Source: Candidatus Aminicenantota bacterium (GTDB taxonomy: Bacteria > Acidobacteriota > Aminicenantia > Aminicenantales > Saccharicenantaceae). Taken from it: a DNA stretch of 7,854 nt. Position numbers and translations under genes: made by a program. The stretch is taken from the NCBI GenBank assembly GCA_022867105.1, contig JALHVH010000165.1, forward strand, positions 1 to 7,854. Direction: 5' to 3'. The notes under the pieces are model-generated. The model saw only the letters and a list, made by a program, of their open reading frames with translations. It was not told the origin of the DNA and did not search any database. Of the stretch, positions 1 to 5,203 are shown piece after piece (the first letter of the stretch is position 1; each line of letters starts with the position of its first letter).

Positions 1-1080
1 ATGGAGATCAAACCCATTGAATACCTGGCCTGGGCCAAGACGAAGCCCAAGTTCGGTATCGATCTGTGCCTGAGCGGTCTCATAGGGTTATCCCGTGAAG
101 AACTGGCCGTCGATTGGGACGGGCTGGAGATCAATGGAGATCACCCTTATGGCTATCCGCCGCTTTTAGAAGCCATCGCCGCGCGCCACCGGGCCCGCGT
201 CGACAACGTCTGCCCGGCCGTCGGGGCGTCCCAAGGGATCTTCTCCGTCTGTGCCGCCCTCCTCGGGCCGGGCGACGATGTCCTGGTCGAAAGACCCGCT
301 TACGAACCCTTCCTGGCCGTTCCCCGGTTGTTCGGGGCGAACGTCACGCGGTTCGAACGAAGGTTTGAGAACGGGTACCGCGTCGACCCGGAAGAATTCG
401 TCCGGGCCTTCACACCCCGGACGAAGCTCGTCGTTTTGACGAACCCTCACAACCCGAGCGGGGTCGCGCTCTCTCATGAAGAGGTCCTGGCGCTGGCCCT
501 GGCGAGCGAAGAGAAGGACGCGAAAATCCTTATCGACGAGATCTACCTCGAATTCCTGGAAGGGGAGAAGGCCGGGACCGCGTTCGGCCTGGCCCCCAAC
601 ATCGTCGTGACGTCGAGCCTGACCAAGGTTTTTGGATTATCAGGGCTGCGCTGCGGCTGGATCCTGGCCCCGGCAGGACTGGCGGCGGTCCTGCGCCGGC
701 TCATGGATTATGTGATCGTGGAACACGCCTTCATCGGGGAACAGGTCGCCGTCCTGATGTTTGCCCGGCTCGACGAGATCCGGCGGCGATCAAGGCCGCT
801 CGTCGAGGGGAACCTCCGGATCGTCAGCAGCTTCATGCGGGACCAGGAAGCCCTAGAATGGGTGGCGCCCGACCCCGGGATCATCTGTTTCCCAAGGTTT
901 CGCGGCGCCCGGGACGCGTCGGACCTCGCCCGGCGCCTTCACGACGGCTACGGCACGGGCATCGTTCCCGGCAGGTTCTTCGAGGAGCCGCGAAGCTTCA
1001 GGCTCGGGTTCGGGGTCCCGACCGATCGCTTGGTCCAGGGACTCGAAAATCTGAAAAAAGCACTGGCGGAGCTGGACTAA
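1..1080 (+). CDS. PLP-dependent class I/II (fold type I) aminotransferase
   Basis: This 359-residue protein is a complete, compact fold-type I aminotransferase, expected to move an amino group between an amino acid and a 2-oxo acid in the cytoplasm. The PLP-binding lysine is K209 in SSLTKVFGLSGLRCGW. The motif NPHNPSG (148-154) carries the cofactor-contacting Asn, LIDEIY (177-182) supplies the Asp and Tyr that hold the pyridine ring, PAYEP (99-103) has the likely ring-stacking aromatic, and R334 in SFRLGFG matches the substrate carboxylate Arg. The protein is shorter than the usual 390-400 residues, mainly at the N terminus, where MEIKPIEYLAWAK resembles the start of some family members. The ATG is the first base of the window, so its ribosome binding site cannot be seen and an upstream start is not excluded. 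No neighbour suggests a pathway, so the substrate is unknown. It converges on the small HTH gene with 46 bp between stops. Confidence 0.93.
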   Translation: MEIKPIEYLAWAKTKPKFGIDLCLSGLIGLSREELAVDWDGLEINGDHPYGYPPLLEAIAARHRARVDNVCPAVGASQGIFSVCAALLGPGDDVLVERPAYEPFLAVPRLFGANVTRFERRFENGYRVDPEEFVRAFTPRTKLVVLTNPHNPSGVALSHEEVLALALASEEKDAKILIDEIYLEFLEGEKAGTAFGLAPNIVVTSSLTKVFGLSGLRCGWILAPAGLAAVLRRLMDYVIVEHAFIGEQVAVLMFARLDEIRRRSRPLVEGNLRIVSSFMRDQEALEWVAPDPGIICFPRFRGARDASDLARRLHDGYGTGIVPGRFFEEPRSFRLGFGVPTDRLVQGLENLKKALAELD

Positions 1081-1126
1081 ATCGTCGCGGCGAAGACATG
1101 CCTGGCGGTCCTAGAGGAGATGTCTA

Positions 1127-1330
1127 TCAGCTTGGCTTGGAGATGCTGTAGCGGCAGATCTTGTGGTAGACGGCCGTTCGCGAAATGGCCAGGATTCGCG
1201 AAACATGAGTGACGTTGTGCCTCGTGATTTCAAGGAGGAAGCCGAGGTAATCCTTCTCGAGCTCCCGTAGCGTCGGGAGATCGGGGTTCTCTTTTACGGT
1301 TTCAAGGTAGTATTCAAGGTAGCTTTTCAT
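1127..1330 (-). CDS. Small stand-alone Fis-type helix-turn-helix protein (67 aa)
   Basis: This is a tiny protein consisting almost only of a Fis/HTH_8 DNA-binding domain, of the kind normally found at the C terminus of sigma-54 activators. The segment LPTLRELEKDYLGFLLEITR, followed by SRILAISRTAVYHKI, matches the end of the activator at 3762..5129 (LSTLKSLEKEYIAYLLKVTK, then AKILGISRTTLYNKL) almost position for position. No AAA+ or receiver sequence precedes it. I chose the ATG at 1330 because GAGG sits 7 bases upstream of it and the sigma-54 promoter start near 1407 leaves a normal leader. An in-frame ATG at 1402 would add 24 hydrophilic residues, but it has no ribosome binding site and would be almost leaderless. 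The protein could be a dimeric DNA-binding regulator or competitor of the full-length activator, or the remnant of a larger activator. The intact frame, ribosome binding site and promoter favour a real gene. Confidence 0.72.
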   Translation of the reverse strand: MKSYLEYYLETVKENPDLPTLRELEKDYLGFLLEITRHNVTHVSRILAISRTAVYHKICRYSISKPS

Positions 1331-1417
1331 TCCATCGCCTCGTTCTCGCATTTCCGGACCAAGCTCAAATTGTCGGCCATGGTCTTTGGTGAAGAGCTTC
1401 ATGATACCAGGATTATG

Positions 1418-1433
1418 AGCAAGAATAATGCCA
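1418..1433 (-). promoter_or_regulatory. Sigma-54 (-24/-12) promoter for the small HTH gene
   Basis: Read on the minus strand, TGGCA (1433-1429) is followed after six bases by TTGCT (1422-1418). This reproduces the sigma-54 consensus TGGCAC-N5-TTGCW with exact spacing and only the final C of the -24 box changed to T. Transcription would start near 1407, giving a leader of about 77 nt to the ATG at 1330. Inverted repeats at 1496..1543 lie about 90-136 bp upstream of that start, a usual place for activator binding, with AT-rich and probably flexible DNA in between. Confidence 0.62.
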
Positions 1434-1495
1434 TTCTGTCGTCAGATTTCTATATTATTATAAATAAACACAATAAAGAAATTTGGGACGTTCTT

Positions 1496-1543
1496 TGAAC
1501 GGTTTCGAATAAGTCCAATATATGGACATAATTGGACCGTTCA
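1496..1543. repeat. Nested inverted repeats, probable regulator binding sites
   Basis: Three perfect inverted pairs are nested here. TGAACGGT (1496-1503) pairs with ACCGTTCA (1536-1543). GTCCAAT (1513-1519) pairs with ATTGGAC (1531-1537). GTCCA (1513-1517) pairs with TGGAC (1523-1527) inside the 15-mer GTCCAATATATGGAC. The motif TTGGGACGTTC at 1483-1493 also echoes TTGGACCGTTC at 1532-1542 as an imperfect direct repeat. The spacing suits dimeric helix-turn-helix proteins. The position, about 115 bp upstream of the inferred sigma-54 start site, suits an upstream activator sequence. Which protein binds is inference; the activator and the small HTH protein in this window are the obvious candidates. 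Confidence 0.55.
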
Positions 1544-1563
1544 GTTATGTAATTGATTGTAAA

Positions 1564-1593
1564 TGAACATAATAGCAACAATTTATTTATAAT
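1564..1593 (+). promoter_or_regulatory. Weak sigma-70-like promoter candidate for the GGDEF operon
   Basis: A perfect TATAAT lies at 1588-1593, with TGAACA (4 of 6 matches to TTGACA) at 1564-1569, giving an 18-bp spacer. Transcription would start near 1600, leaving a leader of about 237 nt that includes the hairpin-rich segment before the cyclase start. Because the surroundings are very AT-rich, a chance TATAAT is likely enough to keep confidence low. Confidence 0.3.
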
Positions 1594-1670
1594 GTATTGA
1601 AAGAGGTCATATTGAATGATATCAGCAGAGCCTTTCCAGCGTTTCCCGGGCGATTTTTTCCCCCCACGAG

Positions 1671-1749
1671 CGGCTTTAAGCCGGCGGCACATGCGAGGCC
1701 GATCCCCTCGGGATCGAAAGGGCGCATAGCTTCCCGTTGGTCCGGGAAG
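1671..1749 (+). promoter_or_regulatory. Hairpin-rich 5' leader of the diguanylate cyclase gene
   Basis: Three consecutive hairpins can be drawn. The first is CGGC (1671-1674) with GCCG (1680-1683). The second is compound: ATGCG (1691-1695) pairs with CGCAT (1723-1727) and encloses a 7-bp stem, CGATCCC (1700-1706) with GGGATCG (1710-1716), on a three-base loop. The third is CTTCCCG (1730-1736) with CGGGAAG (1743-1749). A purine-rich GAAAGGG strand lies unpaired inside the second hairpin. The cluster begins just after the AT-rich island and ends about 90 nt before the cyclase ATG, so it is probably transcribed leader. A cis-acting RNA element is plausible. I could not match it to a known riboswitch; it shares only fragments with the c-di-GMP-I (GEMM) consensus. 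Confidence 0.42.
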
Positions 1750-1766
1750 GGAGCCTTCCTTTTCGC

Positions 1767-1788
1767 CGGTAATGGAACGGTAACGGAA
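1767..1788 (+). repeat. Tandem 11-bp direct repeat
   Basis: CGGTAATGGAA (1767-1777) is followed immediately by CGGTAACGGAA (1778-1788), identical at 10 of 11 positions. It sits between the leader hairpins and the start of the cyclase gene. It may be a protein or RNA contact site, or a chance duplication. Confidence 0.5.
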
Positions 1789-1808
1789 AGGTTGACTGCG
1801 GAGAGAAG

Positions 1809-1874
1809 ATGCGCTATAGAGTCATCAGGCAGCCTGATGAACCCGGAAAGAGAAAAATACCTGACGATCTTTGA
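1809..1874 (+). other. Possible 21-codon leader ORF overlapping the GGDEF gene start
   Basis: ATG at 1809 follows GGAGAG (1800-1805), the strongest ribosome-binding sequence before the cyclase gene, although its 3-base spacing is tight. The frame differs from that of the cyclase and encodes MRYRVIRQPDEPGKRKIPDD plus Leu, ending in TGA at 1872-1874, about 35 bases inside the cyclase gene. Overlap of this kind could couple or limit cyclase translation. The peptide has no recognisable motif and may not be made. Confidence 0.25.
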
Positions 1875-3090
1875 GACCATCCCCAATCCTGCTTTTATCC
1901 TCGACGTCGAGAGTCGCATCGACAACATCAATAACGCGGCGTTCGATCTCTTTAGTGACGTCCTGCCCGCCGGAGTCAGCTATTACGGAAAAGCCCGGAT
2001 CTCCGAGATCCTGCCGTGGCTGAAAGAGGCCCTCGAGGCGTTCGGCGAGGGAGAGGGCCTCGAGACCACGTTCGAGAAGGATGTCGAGACCCGAAAAGGG
2101 CTCATCCACTTCCAGATCAAGCTGAAACGCATGCTGGACCTCTATGAAAAATTTATCGGGACGATCGTCATCCTGAACGACATCTCCTACCTCAAACAGG
2201 CGGAGAGGACAGTGGCCAGGGCCCGCGATTTTTACCTGACCCTCTTTGAAGAGTTCCCCACCCAGATTTGGAGGGTGGGACTCGACGGCAAATGCAACTA
2301 TGTCAATAAGGCCTGGCTCCTGTTCACCGGGAAGAAAATGGAAGAGGAGATCGGAGACGGTTGGATCCAGGACATCCACGATCAGGACCGGGAGAGGTTC
2401 AACCAGACACTTCTGGAAGCCTTCAAGATCCGGGAGCCGTTTGAAACGGAGTTCCGGCTGAGGCGCCACGACGGCCGCCACCGCTGGGTCCTGAGCTTGG
2501 GCAGGCCTTTCAACGGCCTCGAGGGCGAATTCGCCGGCTATGTCGGCTCCTGCACCGACATCACGGAACGCAAGGACCATGAGGCGGACCTGGTCTATCT
2601 GGCCACCCACGACTCTCTCACCGGTCTTCCCAACAGGCGCCTCCTCGAAACGGACCTCCCTCGCGTCATCGCCAGGACCGGTCGCGGCATCGACAGCGTC
2701 GTCCTGGTCATGGACCTCGACCGGTTCAAGATCGTCAACGACACCTTCGGCCACAACGCCGGCGACCAGGTCCTCATCGACATCAGCAAGATGCTCCTGA
2801 AGCAGTTCCGGAAGGACAGTGACCGGCTGACCCGGCTCGGCGGGGACGAGTTCGCGGTCCTGTTCGAGGACACAGATATCGGCGAAGCCGGGAGGATCGC
2901 CCAGAGGCTCTGTGAGTCCGTCGCGGACTTCGATTTCCTTCCCGACAGGGGAGGTGTCCGGATCAGCCTCAGTGTGGGGCTGGCCCTCATCAAGGAAAGG
3001 GAAACCCCTGAGATGATCCTGTCGCGGGCCGACAATGCCATGTACAGGGCCAAGGAGCTCGGGGGGAACCGGATCATCATCGCCGAATGA
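1837..3090 (+). CDS. Diguanylate cyclase with two PAS domains (PAS-PAS-GGDEF)
   Basis: This 417-residue protein should make c-di-GMP from two GTP. A first PAS-like domain spans about residues 5-118. A second PAS domain with its PAC end (YVGSCTDITERK) spans about 130-246. The GGDEF domain runs from about 250 to 417. The active-site signature GGDEF is intact at 335-339, the metal-binding Asp is in VMDLDRFK (D293), and FKIVNDTFGHNAGD (298-310) is normal. The product-inhibition I-site, normally RxxD five residues before GGDEF, reads KDSD (326-329), so its Arg is replaced by Lys. There is no signal peptide or membrane segment, so the enzyme should be a soluble sensor with an unknown ligand. The reading frame stays open upstream to a TTG at 1597, but that extension runs through the hairpin leader and looks non-coding. 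ATG 1837 abuts the first PAS domain, though its ribosome binding site is weak (AGG, 7 bases upstream). It is followed 22 bp later by the barrel gene. Confidence 0.88.
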   Translation: MNPEREKYLTIFETIPNPAFILDVESRIDNINNAAFDLFSDVLPAGVSYYGKARISEILPWLKEALEAFGEGEGLETTFEKDVETRKGLIHFQIKLKRMLDLYEKFIGTIVILNDISYLKQAERTVARARDFYLTLFEEFPTQIWRVGLDGKCNYVNKAWLLFTGKKMEEEIGDGWIQDIHDQDRERFNQTLLEAFKIREPFETEFRLRRHDGRHRWVLSLGRPFNGLEGEFAGYVGSCTDITERKDHEADLVYLATHDSLTGLPNRRLLETDLPRVIARTGRGIDSVVLVMDLDRFKIVNDTFGHNAGDQVLIDISKMLLKQFRKDSDRLTRLGGDEFAVLFEDTDIGEAGRIAQRLCESVADFDFLPDRGGVRISLSVGLALIKERETPEMILSRADNAMYRAKELGGNRIIIAE

Positions 3091-3112
3091 GGGAGGCCAA
3101 GGAGGCTGGCTG

Positions 3113-3736
3113 ATGAAAAGAACCCGTGCGGTGTTCTTGATGGCCGGGGCGGCGGTCCTCCTCTTTTCTGGGCTGGTCCGGGCCGGGGTCGCGGGCTTCG
3201 GCGTCAAAGCGGGGCTGTCCACCGCCAACATCCACGGCCATGATGTTTACGAGCAGAGGTCCAGAATGGGATTCGGCGCGGGGGCGTTCCTGACCTTCGG
3301 CCTCGGTTCTTTACTTGCCGTCCAGCCGGAGGTCTTGTTCGTCACGAAAGGATCGAAGTATGTGAACGGCAGCGGCCCGGACGCCTATCGGGAAACGTTA
3401 AGCCTCGATTATATCGAGGTTCCTGTCCTGATAAAGTTCTTCCTCCCGGTCGCAGGGTCCTTCAGGTTTCACCTCTTCGCGGGTCCGTCGTTGGCCTTCA
3501 AACTTCGAGCCAGAGTGAAGGCGACCTTCGGAGGGGAGACCGAGGTGGAGACCCTGGATAATGTCAGGAACATGGACCTCGGCCTAGCCGCGGGTGTCGG
3601 GTTGGAACATCCCTTGGGACGGGGGAAGCTCTCTCTCGATGTCCGCTATACAGCGGGCATGAGCTCCCTAACCAAGGGAACCGGCGATGACATCAAGAAC
3701 GGCGTCCTCGGACTCTTTGCCGGGTATTCGTTCTGA
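3113..3736 (+). CDS. PorT-like outer-membrane beta-barrel protein
   Basis: The 207-residue precursor starts with a clear Sec signal peptide: MKRTR, a hydrophobic stretch (AVFLMAGAAVLLFSGL), then VRA as the cleavage site near residue 24. The mature part alternates Gly/aromatic-rich strands typical of an eight-stranded barrel (GFGVKAGLSTANI, MGFGAGAFLTFGL, LLAVQPEVLFVTKG, LDYIEVPVLIKFFL, FHLFAGPSLAFKL, MDLGLAAGVGLEH, LSLDVRYTAGMSSL) and ends in YSF, the C-terminal Phe signal used by the BAM machinery. The order of motifs, especially QPEVLF...KG and YIEVPVLIKF, is that of the PorT/outer-membrane beta-barrel family (PF13568 type). The start is fixed by GGAGG at 3101-3105, 7 bases before the ATG. 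It lies 22 bp after the cyclase stop, so the two are probably co-transcribed. Its cargo or role is unknown; a structural or small-porin role is more likely than enzymatic activity. Confidence 0.85.
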   Translation: MKRTRAVFLMAGAAVLLFSGLVRAGVAGFGVKAGLSTANIHGHDVYEQRSRMGFGAGAFLTFGLGSLLAVQPEVLFVTKGSKYVNGSGPDAYRETLSLDYIEVPVLIKFFLPVAGSFRFHLFAGPSLAFKLRARVKATFGGETEVETLDNVRNMDLGLAAGVGLEHPLGRGKLSLDVRYTAGMSSLTKGTGDDIKNGVLGLFAGYSF

Positions 3737-3761
3737 GCGTTCGACAGGTCATGACATCGGA

Positions 3762-5129
3762 TCATCGGGACAGCTTGAATTTCGTTAACTTGTTGTAAAG
3801 GGTCGTCCGGGAGATCCCCAGGATCTTGGCCGTTCTCCTCAGGTTGTTCTTTGTGACCTTCAGGAGATAGGCGATATATTCCTTCTCGAGGCTTTTGAGC
3901 GTCGAGAGGTTCTCCTTGCGGAGGAACGAGAGCCCGCCCTCGGCGGCCTCGAAATCGCGGAGATGTTTGGGCAGGTTCGGGACGTCGATGAAATCCTTCT
4001 TGCACACCATGGCCGCGCTTTCCAGGACGTTCTCCAGCTCCCGGACATTTCCGGGCCAGCCGTACTTCAGGAAGATCTTCTGGACGTCGCGCGAAACGCC
4101 CCGCACGCTCCTGGGAAGGTCCTTGCTGTGGGTTTGGACGAAGTGCCGGACGAGGAGGGAGACGTCCTCGAGCCTCTCCCTTAGGGGCGGAAGGTGGATC
4201 TCGACCCTGTTCAGCCTGTGGAAGAGGTCCTCCCGGAAGGTGTTGTTCCGGATGGCTTCGCCGAGATCGCGGTTCGTCGCGGTGATCACGCGGACGTCGA
4301 TGGTCCTGTTCTCGTTGGCGCCCAGGGGACGGAACTGGTGGTTCTCCAGGACCCTCAATAGCTTGGCCTGGACGGAGATCGGGATCTCGGCGATCTCGTC
4401 GAGGAAGATGATCCCCTTGTCGGCCTCTTCGAAGAGGCCCCGCTTGTCCCGGTCCGCTCCTGTGAACGCTCCTTTCCTGTAGCCGAAAAGTTCCGATTCG
4501 AAAAGGTTCTCGGGGATGGAGGCGCAGTCGCAAATGACGAGGTCCCTCTCCCGGTACGGCCCGGCGGCGTGTACCGCCCGGGCCACCATTTCTTTGCCTG
4601 TCCCAGTTTCCCCGGTGATGAGGACGCTGGTGAAGTGCTTGGCGATGTTCTCGATGAGCCCGAAGACCTCGAGCATGGAGGGGTTGCGGCTGACCATTCC
4701 TTGGAAGACGTATTTCTTTTCGAGCTTCTTCTCGAGCTGGAACGTCTCCCTCCGCAGGGCCCTTTTCTCGGAGATCCTCCGCAGGACCTCAGAGACCGCG
4801 GCGGGCTGAAGGGGCATGGCGACATAATCCGTGGCCCCCATGTGGATCCAGCCCAGGATGGCCTCCGAATCGAGCCCCTGGCCCAGGATGACGACGTCGA
4901 TGAGAGAATCGAAATGTTTCAGCTTCTTCAGGAGAGATTCCGATTCCTGACGGGCCTCGGCCGAGTCGATGAGGACGATCCTGACGGCGTTCTCCCGGAC
5001 GATGGACAGGCAGTCTTCGTCCGGCCGGCAGAAGAAGAGGCTGAAATCTCCGGCCAGCGAGGTCTTTTTAACGGCGCTGTAGAGGGAGAATTCCCTGGAA
5101 ACGATCAGGAGGCTCGTCTGGAGTTCCAT
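3762..5129 (-). CDS. Sigma-54-dependent NtrC-family activator with degenerate receiver
   Basis: This 455-residue activator has three domains: an N-terminal receiver-like domain (about 1-120), a charged helical linker, and an AAA+ sigma-54 interaction domain (about 145-385), followed by a C-terminal Fis-type HTH (about 408-453). Walker A is GETGTGKE (173-180), GAFTGA is intact (220-225), Walker B is IIFLDE (240-245), and the Arg fingers are in FREDLFHR (298-305). It should therefore remodel sigma-54 RNA polymerase using ATP. The receiver keeps an Asp at the phosphorylation position (D55 in VLIDSAEA). However, it has SREF where the acidic pair should be, no switch Thr/Ser in ILGQG, and Met instead of the conserved Lys (VAMP, 103-106). 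It is probably not a standard phosphorylation-controlled regulator. No histidine kinase gene is adjacent. It converges with the barrel gene (25 bp) and lies 74 bp after the M14 gene. There is no strong ribosome binding site, but the receiver starts normally at this ATG. Confidence 0.93.
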   Translation of the reverse strand: MELQTSLLIVSREFSLYSAVKKTSLAGDFSLFFCRPDEDCLSIVRENAVRIVLIDSAEARQESESLLKKLKHFDSLIDVVILGQGLDSEAILGWIHMGATDYVAMPLQPAAVSEVLRRISEKRALRRETFQLEKKLEKKYVFQGMVSRNPSMLEVFGLIENIAKHFTSVLITGETGTGKEMVARAVHAAGPYRERDLVICDCASIPENLFESELFGYRKGAFTGADRDKRGLFEEADKGIIFLDEIAEIPISVQAKLLRVLENHQFRPLGANENRTIDVRVITATNRDLGEAIRNNTFREDLFHRLNRVEIHLPPLRERLEDVSLLVRHFVQTHSKDLPRSVRGVSRDVQKIFLKYGWPGNVRELENVLESAAMVCKKDFIDVPNLPKHLRDFEAAEGGLSFLRKENLSTLKSLEKEYIAYLLKVTKNNLRRTAKILGISRTTLYNKLTKFKLSR

Positions 5130-5146
5130 TTCGGTCGATGTCCGAA
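5130..5146. repeat. Inverted repeat abutting the activator start codon
   Basis: TTCGG (5130-5134) and CCGAA (5142-5146) are perfect inverted arms around a 7-base spacer, directly against the activator ATG at 5129. On the mRNA it would form a small hairpin where a ribosome binding site would normally sit, and no obvious Shine-Dalgarno sequence is seen there. It could instead be an operator. Five-base arms can also arise by chance. Confidence 0.3.
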
Positions 5147-5159
5147 CCGCACGGCTCTC

Positions 5160-5188
5160 ATCTTATCAATTTCCGCGGGGATTGGCAA
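5160..5188 (-). promoter_or_regulatory. Sigma-70-type promoter for the sigma-54 activator gene
   Basis: On the minus strand, TTGCCA (5188-5183, 5 of 6 to TTGACA) and TAAGAT (5165-5160, 4 of 6 to TATAAT) are separated by exactly 17 bases. The start site would fall near 5153, about 24 nt before the activator ATG. It lies in the 74-bp gap after the M14 gene, so the activator could be transcribed independently of that gene. Confidence 0.5.
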
Positions 5189-5203
5189 CGAAATTTCCCA
5201 CGT

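Larger units (their letters stand above)
1441..1620. other. AT-rich intergenic island between divergent transcription units
   Basis: By direct count these 180 bases contain 48 G or C (about 27%), in sharp contrast to the roughly 60% GC genes around them. No convincing reading frame is present. The stretch separates the minus-strand HTH gene from the plus-strand diguanylate cyclase gene and contains the palindrome cluster and candidate promoter elements. Such DNA commonly serves as a bendable regulatory region for looping between an enhancer and a sigma-54 promoter. It could instead be a small horizontally acquired patch, although no mobile-element ends are visible. Confidence 0.7.

Noticed and set aside
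1133..1150. TGGC...TGCTG sigma-54-like match on the plus strand
   Set aside because: It lies inside the end of the small HTH gene, the -12 half is poor, and no gene lies downstream in that direction at a suitable distance.
1660..1790. Assignment of the leader as a c-di-GMP-I (GEMM) riboswitch
   Set aside because: Only short fragments match. The GAAA is not a tetraloop of the expected helix and the conserved 3' part is not recognisable, so naming the class would be a guess.
1597..1836. Extension of the cyclase to an upstream TTG (80 more residues)
   Set aside because: The added sequence is Pro/Gly/Ser/Arg-rich, runs across strong hairpins and an AT-rich start, and adds no domain. TTG 1612 does have an AGAGG site, so the extension is unlikely but not excluded.
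1450..1931. Minus-strand frames of 80 and 114 codons across the intergenic region
   Set aside because: They pass through AT-rich promoter DNA and the leader hairpins, have no ribosome sites or motifs, and overlap the start of the cyclase.
1825..3231. 468-codon open frame on the minus strand opposite the GGDEF and barrel genes
   Set aside because: Antisense shadow. It spans two real genes and their junction and shows no recognisable protein features.
3737..3761. Shared terminator between the converging barrel and activator genes
   Set aside because: The 25-bp gap has only the short palindrome GTCATGAC and no T-run, so no intrinsic terminator can be supported. The 46-bp gap at 1081-1126 is similarly empty.
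3895..4482. 195-codon plus-strand frame inside the activator gene
   Set aside because: Antisense to the conserved AAA+ domain; the Ser/Arg-rich translation is typical of a shadow frame.
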